NCBI GenBank assembly: GCA_029779435.1
Contig: JAKPAM010000171.1
Location: 124,001-188,000 of the forward strand
Origin: Pseudomonadota bacterium
GTDB lineage: Bacteria > Pseudomonadota > Gammaproteobacteria > Burkholderiales > Burkholderiaceae_E
DNA: 64,000 nt
Reading direction: 5' to 3'
The position numbers and the translations under genes were made by a program. How positions within the stretch are numbered: the first letter of the stretch is position 1; every line of letters starts with the position of its first letter. The notes under the pieces are model-generated. The model worked only from the letters and a program-made list of their open reading frames with translations, was not told the origin of the DNA and made no database searches. Shown here piece by piece: positions 55,457-63,317 of the stretch.

Positions 55457-55467
55457 CGCGAGGGCTC

Positions 55468-56532
55468 TCACACGCGCTTGAACAGCGGGCTGCGGGCGCC
55501 CTGCGCATCGGCGGCCGACAGGAACTTCTCGGTGTAGATGTCGCGCTCGAACAGACGCCCCTGCATCAGCGTGCCGATGCAGGCCTCGATCATCGGCGGC
55601 GGGCCGCACAGATAAGCTTTGTGTCCGGCGAAGTTGCCGTCGAAAGCCGCCCTGGCCGCTTCGTGCACGAAGCCGCGCGCACCGGTCCAGGTCGGGCCGT
55701 CGGGTTCGTTCGACAGGCTCGGCAGATAGCGGAAGTTCGGATGCGTGCGCGCCAGTTCGCGAAACTCCGCGTCGTAGTAAAGCTCTTCGCGCGTGCGTTG
55801 GCCGTATACCAACGTGATCGGGGCCGTGCAGCCGGCCGCCAGCCGTTCGAGGATCATCGAACGCGGGCTCGACAACCCCGATCCACCGGCCATGAACAGC
55901 ATCGGCAACTCGGCCGAGCGGCGCACGAAGAAGCGCCCGTACGGGCCGGCCAGCTGCAGCCGATCGCCTTCCTTCGCCGATTCATGCAGCCAGGTGGTGC
56001 CCGCGCCGCCGGGCACGTGCCGGACGTTCAACTCGATGTCCACCGCATTGCCTTCGGCGTCCGGCGGGTTGGCGATGGAGAAGGCGCGGCGTTGATCGAG
56101 CCCGGGAATCTCCAACTGCACGTACTGGCCCGCCTGGAAGTGGATCGGTTCGTCCAGCGCCAGATGCAAGGCCTTGATCGTCGGCGTCAGCCGCTCGATA
56201 CGCACCAGCGTCGCCGAGAAGTCGCGCACGGGAATGATCTCGGCGTCGGGCTCCTCGTCGATGTCCGCTTCGATGGTCGCGTCGCTTTGCAGCGTGGCGC
56301 AGCAGGCCAGCGTCTTGCCGTCGTCGCGCTCGAAGTCCATCAGCGCGAACGGGTTGGCCGCGCCATGGTCCACCTCGCCGTCGCACACCTGCACCTTGCA
56401 GGTGCCGCACAAGCCATGGCCGCAGGCATGCGGCAGGTAGACGCCCTGGCGCAACGCCGCATCCAGCAGCGTCTGTCCGTCCTCGACGTCGAGGACGACG
56501 CCCAATGGCTCGATGGTCAACTGGTAGCTCAT
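55468..56532 (-). CDS. dmpP: Phenol hydroxylase reductase P5
   Basis: A 354-residue reductase: N-terminal [2Fe-2S] domain (HACGHGLCGTCKVQV, then LACC), FAD domain (QRRAFSIANPP) and NADH domain (MAGGSGLSSPRSM; YLCGPPPMIEAC). It supplies electrons to the diiron oxygenase. ATG at 56532. Confidence 0.96.
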   Translation of the reverse strand: MSYQLTIEPLGVVLDVEDGQTLLDAALRQGVYLPHACGHGLCGTCKVQVCDGEVDHGAANPFALMDFERDDGKTLACCATLQSDATIEADIDEEPDAEIIPVRDFSATLVRIERLTPTIKALHLALDEPIHFQAGQYVQLEIPGLDQRRAFSIANPPDAEGNAVDIELNVRHVPGGAGTTWLHESAKEGDRLQLAGPYGRFFVRRSAELPMLFMAGGSGLSSPRSMILERLAAGCTAPITLVYGQRTREELYYDAEFRELARTHPNFRYLPSLSNEPDGPTWTGARGFVHEAARAAFDGNFAGHKAYLCGPPPMIEACIGTLMQGRLFERDIYTEKFLSAADAQGARSPLFKRV

Positions 56533-56548
56533 GCCGGTCTCGCGCCGA

Positions 56549-56905
56549 TCAGGCGTGGGAGCCCCGGATGCCGGTCAGGCCCGGCGTCCGGAAGCGGATC
56601 GCGTCCTTATGGCGCAGACCGTTGTCGGCCAGCGACCTGGCCGGATCGGGCTGCCAGGGTTCGCCGGACTTGAGCCAGACGACCGTGTTCCAGTCGATCC
56701 TCGCGAAGTCCGGATGCTCGCCATAGATGCCGGGCAGCACGTCGGTGGCCAACGCGCCGAAAGGCATGTCCGGCGGCAGCGGCAGGCAGTACGGCGACGC
56801 GAACATCAGATGGTCGTCCCAGCCGATATAGAGCAGCGGCGCGGGAAAGTTCTCGCGAACATCCTTGGCGGGAAAGTCGTACGCCTGCAATGCGTTCGTG
56901 CTCAT
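56549..56905 (-). CDS. dmpO: Phenol hydroxylase P4
   Basis: A 118-residue small subunit of phenol hydroxylase. Characteristic QAYDFPAKDVRENFPAPLLYI and FARIDWNTVVWLKSGEPWQPD. It belongs to the oxygenase component. Starts with an ATGA overlap to dmpN. Confidence 0.95.
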   Translation of the reverse strand: MSTNALQAYDFPAKDVRENFPAPLLYIGWDDHLMFASPYCLPLPPDMPFGALATDVLPGIYGEHPDFARIDWNTVVWLKSGEPWQPDPARSLADNGLRHKDAIRFRTPGLTGIRGSHA

Positions 56906-58482
56906 GCCGCACCTCCTGGCGCCGCGACGCCGGCCGGAGACGGTTCGCCGCGCCAGGCGGCGAAGTTGCGCTGGTCTTCCGATCCCTCGAAGTCGAGGTT
57001 GTCACGCCCCACGTTCAGGCCGTACCAGTCGAGCACGGCGGCCAGCGGATCGAATCCCGGCTGCGTGGGATCGACGTCGGGCTTGAAGCAGTGGCCCTGG
57101 TAGATCTGATGGACCGGCAGCCAGGACTGCACGTACTTCTCGGGCTCGTGCTCGAAGATCTGCCGGCAGCCATCGCTGCAGAAGTGGTACTTGTCGCCGA
57201 GGTAGGTTGTCTCGCGGTAGCAGATCCGCGTCGGATCGCCGGGCTCGGTGAACAGCATCGGGATCTGGCACGTCGTGCACAGCATCGGCAGCGTCTTGCT
57301 GTAGAAGCGATGGCCGGCCGCCTGGCGTTCGCGATAGTGTTCGAGGCGCGGGCGATAGTAGCGGTCGAACGTGTCGGGGTACTTGGCCGACAGCCAGTCC
57401 AGTTCCTCATCGGTCGGAACCCAGGTGTGAAAAGGCGCCGCCGCCGCGAAGTTGTAGAACGTGTTCCAGGCCTGGTGGCTGATGTGGTCCTTACCCTCGC
57501 AGGCCTGTTTCCATCCGGCCGGCTCACGGATGCCGTAGCGCGCGAGATCCTTGAACAGCGCGCCGCCGTTTTCCTCGGCGTACATCTCCCAGGCTTCCTT
57601 CCAGCTCATCACGCGCTTGGGCAGCATGTAGTCCTGCATCATGGCCACCAGCGTCAGCAGCCGGTATCCGCGCCAGAACCACTTGTCGATCCAGCGCTGC
57701 ACGATGGCCACGTTGCCGGGATCCTGCTCCAGCATGAACTTGATGCATTCGATGCCCAGCGTCATGTGGCGCGACTCGTCGCTCTGCGCCGAGAAGCCGA
57801 ACGTGACCGTCGACATGTCGCCGTTGTGCGCGGCGCCCGACATGAACGGCACGAACAGCAGGTTGGTCAGCACGTACTCGAACGAGAAGCTCACGGCGGT
57901 GAGGAACTCGAACGGCCCGCCGGTCATCGCGTCCTCGAAGAAGGACTTGGGCACGGACAGGTACCACACGCGGTCGTACCATTGGCTCGTGCTGTGCATG
58001 CCGTTGAAGTACTTGTTGTAGTGGCTGATCGCGTGCGTCTCGGTCTGGAAGTGGCGCAGTTCGTCGATCGACTGCATCTGTGCCGCCACACGCGCGCCGG
58101 CACCGGTGAAATGCCTGCCGACGTGAGCGAAGCCGCGATGCGCCGCGTATTCGAGCGGCGTCACGCCCTGGATGAACAGCTTGAGCGCGTTGACGTAGCG
58201 CGCGTCGGCGACGCCGAGCTGGCCGTTGTTCTGCGCGAAGGCCTCGATCACCGCGTAGAGCTTCTTCTCCTTCTCACCCTGGTACTTCCAATAAGCGTCC
58301 ATGGTCAGGCGGAACGGATCCTCCCACTTGTCCCAGTCGTGGATCACGATGCCTTCGTATCGATCGTACGGAAAGACCTTGTCCATCGGCTGGTAGCTGG
58401 TCTCCCAGCCGAGGCCGCGCGTCATGGCGGCATAGCGTTCCTTCAGGCCCAGTTTCTTCTTGACGACTCGGGTGTCCATCAA
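56902..58482 (-). CDS. dmpN: Phenol hydroxylase P3, diiron large subunit
   Basis: A 526-residue catalytic subunit that hydroxylates phenol to catechol. Diiron ligands predicted: Glu111, Glu141 and His144 (SIDELRHFQTE), Glu202, Glu236 and His239 (DESRHM). Matches the bacterial multicomponent monooxygenase pattern. ATG at 58482, 17 bases after dmpM. Confidence 0.97.
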   Translation of the reverse strand: MMDTRVVKKKLGLKERYAAMTRGLGWETSYQPMDKVFPYDRYEGIVIHDWDKWEDPFRLTMDAYWKYQGEKEKKLYAVIEAFAQNNGQLGVADARYVNALKLFIQGVTPLEYAAHRGFAHVGRHFTGAGARVAAQMQSIDELRHFQTETHAISHYNKYFNGMHSTSQWYDRVWYLSVPKSFFEDAMTGGPFEFLTAVSFSFEYVLTNLLFVPFMSGAAHNGDMSTVTFGFSAQSDESRHMTLGIECIKFMLEQDPGNVAIVQRWIDKWFWRGYRLLTLVAMMQDYMLPKRVMSWKEAWEMYAEENGGALFKDLARYGIREPAGWKQACEGKDHISHQAWNTFYNFAAAAPFHTWVPTDEELDWLSAKYPDTFDRYYRPRLEHYRERQAAGHRFYSKTLPMLCTTCQIPMLFTEPGDPTRICYRETTYLGDKYHFCSDGCRQIFEHEPEKYVQSWLPVHQIYQGHCFKPDVDPTQPGFDPLAAVLDWYGLNVGRDNLDFEGSEDQRNFAAWRGEPSPAGVAAPGGAA

Positions 58483-58499
58483 TGCATCTCCTCGATGGG

Positions 58500-58784
58500 T
58501 TAGTGCTGCCAGCTCAACGTGAGCTGGTCGTCGTCCTCGTCGATGTGGCCCGAGAGCGTGACGAGGTTCAGGTGGATCTGCTGCAGGTCGAACGGCCGGC
58601 CGGTCTGCTCTTCGACCGTGGCGCGGCGGACGGTCAGTTGCCCGGGGGCGTCGATCTTCACGAGGCCGGGCGAATGCACGGCCCGGGCCTGCGGGTTGTC
58701 GGCCAGGATGGCTTCGACGAGCGGGCGCGCCTCTTCGTTGTCCTGGAACGCGATGAAGACTTTGGATGTCGTGGTGCGGGTCAT
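58500..58784 (-). CDS. dmpM: Phenol hydroxylase P2, effector protein
   Basis: A 94-residue cofactor-free regulatory protein needed for turnover of the oxygenase. Characteristic VFIAFQDNEEARPLVEAIL and GRPFDLQQIHLNLVTLSG. ATG at 58784. Confidence 0.95.
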   Translation of the reverse strand: MTRTTTSKVFIAFQDNEEARPLVEAILADNPQARAVHSPGLVKIDAPGQLTVRRATVEEQTGRPFDLQQIHLNLVTLSGHIDEDDDQLTLSWQH

Positions 58785-58798
58785 GGGTTCGTTCCTGC

Positions 58799-59791
58799 TC
58801 ACAGGGTCAGGCCGGCCTTGCGGGCCCGCGCGTCCAGCGCCGTGCGCACCGACGCCAGCGCCGCTTCGCCGGCCTCGCCGAGCGCCAGTTCCGCCACGGG
58901 CGCGAGCGCGGCTCGTGCCTGGCCGGCATGGGTGGCGTACCAGTCGGAGATCAGTCGCCGGTTGTCGTCGGACTCGGCGGCGGCGGTCTTGACGACGGCG
59001 TCGATCCAGCGCGCGCTCTCGTCGTGCCATTCCGGGATGAACGCCGTCAGCATGGCCACGGCCGTGCCGCCCTGCAGCGCGAGGTGCTCGTCGACGTACT
59101 GGTCGAGGATCAGCGGATAGAGCAGTCCGTCGAGGGCCAGGTTCTGCGCGATGAACACCTCGAACGGATCCTGCAGCACCAGCGTGTCTTCCACGCAGCG
59201 GCGCAGCGGCTGCCAGCGCGCGTCGTGCAGCCACGCGTCCTTGCCCGCCTCCAGGACGCCGGGCTCGTCGAGCGCCAGGCCCAGGCGCGTCAGGTACTGC
59301 GCGACGCCGAGCTGGTCCATCGCATGGAACATCGCCGGCGCGGTGAAGGCCGTGCCGTAGCCGCGGGCGCATACGGTGCAGTTGTTCATGTTGCCGCCCC
59401 ACGCGACGTGCCTTAGCGGCATCAGTACCTCGCAGGCGTGGGCGCGCAACGCGTCCGACATCTTGCCGACCAGGCCCCGCGACTCGACGAACTGGTAGTT
59501 CGCCTCCATCGTGTCCTGCTGGCGTGCACGGGCCATGGTCCAGGTGGCGTAGTAGTACTGGCGCGGATCGCGCAACGCGTACCAGTCGGCCATGCGCACC
59601 GCGCTGCGGCGCGTGTCGAACAGATCGAAGCCAGGTTCCCAGGTCGGCCGATAATGGAAATTCGCCGTGGGCTGCGCGTCGAGCGTGGCCTCCAGGTAGC
59701 GCGACGCCGGTTTGTCGCCGGTGCGGATCGCCACGCGGGTGAAGGTCTGGCGCAGCGGTTGAATCTCGCGCGCCTGCAAATCGATGTTCAT
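58799..59791 (-). CDS. dmpL: Phenol hydroxylase P1, small oxygenase subunit
   Basis: A 330-residue beta subunit of phenol hydroxylase, ferritin-like without the full diiron set. Family features DKPASRYLEATLDAQPTANFHYRPTW in part (RYLEAT and FHYRPTWEPGF) and AWGGNMNNCTVCARGYG. ATG at 59791. Confidence 0.95.
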   Translation of the reverse strand: MNIDLQAREIQPLRQTFTRVAIRTGDKPASRYLEATLDAQPTANFHYRPTWEPGFDLFDTRRSAVRMADWYALRDPRQYYYATWTMARARQQDTMEANYQFVESRGLVGKMSDALRAHACEVLMPLRHVAWGGNMNNCTVCARGYGTAFTAPAMFHAMDQLGVAQYLTRLGLALDEPGVLEAGKDAWLHDARWQPLRRCVEDTLVLQDPFEVFIAQNLALDGLLYPLILDQYVDEHLALQGGTAVAMLTAFIPEWHDESARWIDAVVKTAAAESDDNRRLISDWYATHAGQARAALAPVAELALGEAGEAALASVRTALDARARKAGLTL

Positions 59792-59828
59792 GTGATGCGT
59801 CTCCTTGGCTGCGGTCGTGATGCGGGGA

Positions 59829-60032
59829 TCAGTCGTTCAGATGGCGCACGCGGTTGGCTTCGCAGAAGGCCGCGAAGGCCGGTTCCGGCAGCATCAGTTC
59901 CACCGTGAGTTCGGCCCACCCGATCGAGAACTCGAACTCGACGAGACCGTTGCTCCGTCTGCCCAGCACGCGTACGGTTCGCTTCGTCAGATCGCAGACG
60001 AGCGGGTGTTCGTGATCGGCGGGTGCGGCCAT
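59829..60032 (-). CDS. dmpK: Phenol hydroxylase P0, assembly factor
   Basis: A 67-residue protein homologous to DmpK, which helps assemble active oxygenase by affecting iron loading. Characteristic RTVRVLGRRSNGLVEFEFSIGW. AGGAG seven bases before the ATG at 60032 decides the start. First gene of the phenol operon, directly behind the sigma-54 promoter. Confidence 0.92.
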   Translation of the reverse strand: MAAPADHEHPLVCDLTKRTVRVLGRRSNGLVEFEFSIGWAELTVELMLPEPAFAAFCEANRVRHLND

Positions 60033-60068
60033 CCGGGTCTCCTGAGCGTTCGTTTCGCACCTCCCTTC

Positions 60069-60084
60069 CGCACGATCCGTGCCA
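60069..60084 (-). promoter_or_regulatory. Sigma-54 promoter of the phenol operon
   Basis: On the minus strand TGGCACGGATCGTGCG carries GG and GC exactly 10 bases apart, matching the -24/-12 consensus (TGGCAC-N5-TTGCW) except GTGC for TTGC. It faces dmpK with room for a transcription start near 60058. Confidence 0.75.
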
Positions 60085-60104
60085 CTAGCGGCCAATCGGC
60101 AAAA

Positions 60105-60318
60105 TATCGATAAAAACGAAGTAAATCCCTTGTCGAAACAGGGCATTGGTGAGGAAAACCTGGCCGTCTCCGTTCGCCTGTTCGCCTTCCCGTCAGGAAT
60201 TGCTGCATGACAGCATGATCATTTCATCAAACCGGTCGAGCGCGTGATGATCAAAAGGTGAGATCGTCGGTTTCGACTTCGGGCTCTCCCTGATGGTCAT
60301 TTGGTGTTTTTATCGATA
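60105..60318. repeat. 13-bp perfect inverted repeat spanning the divergent region
   Basis: tatcgataaaaac at 60105-60117 and its exact complement gtttttatcgata at 60306-60318 face each other across about 190 bp of the dmpR-dmpK regulatory region. One copy sits just upstream of the sigma-54 promoter, the other ten bases before the dmpR start. Confidence 0.85.
60214..60256. promoter_or_regulatory. Probable DmpR upstream activating sites
   Basis: Two TGATCA cores, 60216-60221 and 60248-60253, centres 32 bp apart (three helical turns), about 155-195 bp upstream of the predicted start of the phenol operon. This matches the number, spacing and distance of XylR/DmpR enhancer sites. Confidence 0.55.
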
Positions 60319-60327
60319 CTTTGAGCC

Positions 60328-62022
60328 ATGACCACGTCTACCGTACCGCCCTTGCCGTCTGATGCGGATCTGCGCCGGCTGGTCCATTTCTCGACCGTGG
60401 ACGGGCGTATCTGGCTGGCTGACCAGCGCATGCTGCTGGTTCATGCGGCGACCTTCCAGGCGTTGCGGCGCGAGTTCCTCACGAGCCTCGGGCCCGCGCA
60501 TACGCGGCGCCTGCTGATGCGGGCCGGCTATGCGTCCGGTGCGCGGGATGCGCAGCTCGCGCGACAGGTGCGGCCCCATGCGTCGATCTTCGAGGCTTTC
60601 GCCGTCGGCCCCCAGCTCCACATGCTCGAAGGCGCGGTGCGGGTGACCCCCCAGGTCTTCGAACTGGACGAGGCCGCGGGTCATTTCCACGGCGTCTTTC
60701 GCTGGGACCATAGCTGGGAGGCCGAGGTACACCTGCGCGACTGGGGTCCGCAGGACGAGCCCGTGTGCTGGGCGCTGCTCGGTTATGCCTCGGGCTATAC
60801 CAGCACGTTCTTTCATCGGCCGGCCTTGTTCAAGGAAGTACAGTGCATCGCCTGCGGCGAGCCGCATTGCCTGATAGAGGGACGCTTCGCGCATGAGTGG
60901 CCCGATGCCGAGCAGCTCGCGCGCGACTACGATTCGGACTCGATGCTCGTGCGCCTCGACGAGCTGCAGTCGCAGGTCGAGGCGCTGCGCACGCAACTGC
61001 AACCCGCCGATGACCAGGGGCCGTTGCTCGGAACCTCGCGTGCCTTCATGGATACGGTGGCGCTGTTGCGGAAAGCCGCGCCCACGCAGGTCACGGTATT
61101 GCTGACCGGCGAAACCGGGGTGGGCAAGGAGCGCTTCGCGCGGGCCTTGCATGCGATGGGGCCACGTGCCGACAAGCCGTTCGTCGCCGTGAACTGCGCG
61201 GCGCTGCCGGCCGATCTGATCGAAAGCGAGTTGTTCGGCGCCGAGAAGGGGGCCTACACCGGTGCCACCGCTACCCGCGTGGGTCGTTTCGAACGAGCGC
61301 ACGGCGGCACGCTGCTGTTGGACGAACTGGGCGAACTGCCGCTGCCCGCGCAGGCGAAGCTGCTGCGCGTGTTGCAGCAGGGCGAGGTCGAGCGGCTCGG
61401 CGGTACCCAGGCGCGCAAGGTGGACGTGCGCGTCGTCGCCGCGACCAATGTCGACCTGGAAAAGGCCGTCGAAGAGGGGCGTTTCCGGCGCGACCTGCTG
61501 TACCGGCTGAACGTCTACCCGATCCGCATCCCGCCGTTGCGCGAACGGCTCGAGGATATCGAGCCGCTGGCCATGCATCTGCTCGCGCGTTACGCCGCGA
61601 TGCACGGAAAGCGCGTGGCGGGTTTCACCGACCGCGCGATCAGCGCGATGCGCCAGCACGCCTGGCCCGGCAACGTGCGCGAGTTGGAAAACCTCGTCGA
61701 GCGCGGCGTGATCCTCGCGGCCCAGGATGCGCCGGTGGATGCCTCGATGCTCTTTCCGCCTTCGGCGACGCCGGCGGCGCTGACCATCAACGCCTCGGGC
61801 GCTCTCGAAAGCGAGACGCACGGCGCGCAGGACACGCGCCTGTACGACCTGATGCAGGCCAGCGGCCTCACGCTCGACGGGCTCGAGGAAGCGTTGATCC
61901 GCGAAGCGGTGGAACGGGCGGGCGGCAACCTCGCCGCCGCCGCGCGCGCGCTGGGCCTGACCCGGCCGACGCTGAGCTACCGCCTGTCACGCTTGCAGGA
62001 ACGACCGCCTTGCACCCCTTAG
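60328..62022 (+). CDS. dmpR: Phenol-responsive sigma-54 activator DmpR
   Basis: A 564-residue NtrC-family activator of the XylR/DmpR group. XylR-N sensory domain (about 15-105), V4R domain (about 115-195, with CIACGEPHC), AAA+ domain (Walker A TGETGVGKE near 261; sigma-54 contact loop GAYTGA, the Phe replaced by Tyr; Walker B GGTLLLDELGELP) and C-terminal Fis-type HTH (AARALGLTRPTLSYRLSRL). Phenol binding should relieve repression and fire the divergent operon. ATG at 60328. Confidence 0.95.
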   Translation: MTTSTVPPLPSDADLRRLVHFSTVDGRIWLADQRMLLVHAATFQALRREFLTSLGPAHTRRLLMRAGYASGARDAQLARQVRPHASIFEAFAVGPQLHMLEGAVRVTPQVFELDEAAGHFHGVFRWDHSWEAEVHLRDWGPQDEPVCWALLGYASGYTSTFFHRPALFKEVQCIACGEPHCLIEGRFAHEWPDAEQLARDYDSDSMLVRLDELQSQVEALRTQLQPADDQGPLLGTSRAFMDTVALLRKAAPTQVTVLLTGETGVGKERFARALHAMGPRADKPFVAVNCAALPADLIESELFGAEKGAYTGATATRVGRFERAHGGTLLLDELGELPLPAQAKLLRVLQQGEVERLGGTQARKVDVRVVAATNVDLEKAVEEGRFRRDLLYRLNVYPIRIPPLRERLEDIEPLAMHLLARYAAMHGKRVAGFTDRAISAMRQHAWPGNVRELENLVERGVILAAQDAPVDASMLFPPSATPAALTINASGALESETHGAQDTRLYDLMQASGLTLDGLEEALIREAVERAGGNLAAAARALGLTRPTLSYRLSRLQERPPCTP

Positions 62023-62028
62023 GGGATC

Positions 62029-62928
62029 ATGGACGCACTCATGGCCAAACGTTCGTTTCTTCCATCGATTCCGCCGCAGGACGGCGAGGCCGCCGAGCGT
62101 GTGCCGGATGCGAGCAGCGCTTCACGTACGCTGATCGAGCAGACTTATGCGACGTTGCGCGATGACATCGTGGAGGGCCGTCTCGTTCCCGGCAGCAAGC
62201 TGCGGATCGAGCACCTGCGTACCCAGTACGCCGTCGGCGCGGGAACGCTGCGCGAGGCGCTGACGCGGCTCGTCAGCGACGCGCTGGTGACGGCGGAGGG
62301 CCAGCGCGGCTTCCGGGTGGCGCCGATCGCGCTCGAAGAACTCGAGGACATCACCGAACTGCGCGTGCAGATCGAGACCGAGGCGTTGCGCCAGTCGATC
62401 CGCCACGGTGGCGACGATTGGCGAGAAGGGTTGGCGGCCGCCTACGAAGCCCTTTCGGCCGAAGAGCAGCCGATCACCGCCGATCGGCGCCGGGTCTGGG
62501 AGGGATTGAACCAGCGCTTCCACGAAGCGCTGCTGGCGGGCCACGATTCGCCGTGGACCCGGCGCGTGCTGCGATTGCTGTCGCGCCATAGCGAGCGCTA
62601 TCGCGGCTACGCGATCTCACTGCCCGGCGGCGCGCGCGACGTCCATGCCGAGCACGCCGAGATCTTCGAACTGGCGATGGCCGGGCGCGATGCGCGGGCG
62701 GCGCTGGCGCTGGAGGCGCACATTCGCGCCACGCCGGACCTGCTGCTGCACGCGCTGCGCGAGGGCCGGTTGAGGTTGCCGGGGGTCGTGCCGTTCGCCC
62801 CTTTGCGCGTACCGGACTCGCCCCTCGCGGGAAACGGTGAGGCGCGAGCCTCGTCGCGTCAGTTCTCCGCCGCCAACGCCGACACCGCTAATGGCGAGTG
62901 GCCGGATGTCCGGCCGCGCCGGTACTGA
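62029..62928 (+). CDS. GntR-family regulator (FCD domain)
   Basis: A 299-residue regulator. N-terminal winged helix (about 35-100, LRIEHLRTQYAVGAGTLREALTRL in part) and FCD effector domain (ELRVQIETEALRQ, HEALLAG, HAEHAEIFELAMAG). It follows dmpR by six bases on the same strand. GntR-type repressors such as AphS silence phenol genes in Comamonas, so a second control on this operon is plausible. Start 62029 or 62041. Confidence 0.9.
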   Translation: MDALMAKRSFLPSIPPQDGEAAERVPDASSASRTLIEQTYATLRDDIVEGRLVPGSKLRIEHLRTQYAVGAGTLREALTRLVSDALVTAEGQRGFRVAPIALEELEDITELRVQIETEALRQSIRHGGDDWREGLAAAYEALSAEEQPITADRRRVWEGLNQRFHEALLAGHDSPWTRRVLRLLSRHSERYRGYAISLPGGARDVHAEHAEIFELAMAGRDARAALALEAHIRATPDLLLHALREGRLRLPGVVPFAPLRVPDSPLAGNGEARASSRQFSAANADTANGEWPDVRPRRY

Positions 62929-62941
62929 CGGAGACGAGCAC

Positions 62942-63271
62942 ATGGCCATCAGGATCTGCATGGGCGGGCGCGAGCGCCAGCGCATGGACATCGGCGCCGT
63001 GCCCGCCAACAGCGTCTGGTACGTCCACTGGACCGGTCCCGACAGCGTCTACGAGATGCGCCGCTTCGTCGGGCTGGGCGACAACTTCCGGGCCGCGCTG
63101 CATTGCGCCGAACTGGTCTCGATGAATGCGCCGCGGGGCGACATCTGGCTCGCCGATCATCCGAACTTCACGCTGCGTCGCAGCCAGGCATTCGAACGCG
63201 CGCCGGCGCCGGCCCGCTCCGAAGCGCTGGCGATCGACATCGTCGTTCAGCGGCCGCCCATGGGCCCATGA
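62942..63271 (+). CDS. Small protein of unknown function
   Basis: A 109-residue protein I do not recognise. It has no signal peptide or membrane segment; the central part (SVWYVHWTGPDSVYEMRRFVGLGDNFRAAL) looks folded. GGAG lies eight bases upstream of the ATG at 62942. It lies between the GntR regulator and an enoyl-CoA hydratase on the same strand. Confidence 0.65.
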   Translation: MAIRICMGGRERQRMDIGAVPANSVWYVHWTGPDSVYEMRRFVGLGDNFRAALHCAELVSMNAPRGDIWLADHPNFTLRRSQAFERAPAPARSEALAIDIVVQRPPMGP

Positions 63272-63317
63272 TGCCGGGCGCCGCGCGGATAATCCTGCTT
63301 TCTGGCAAGGAGCGATG

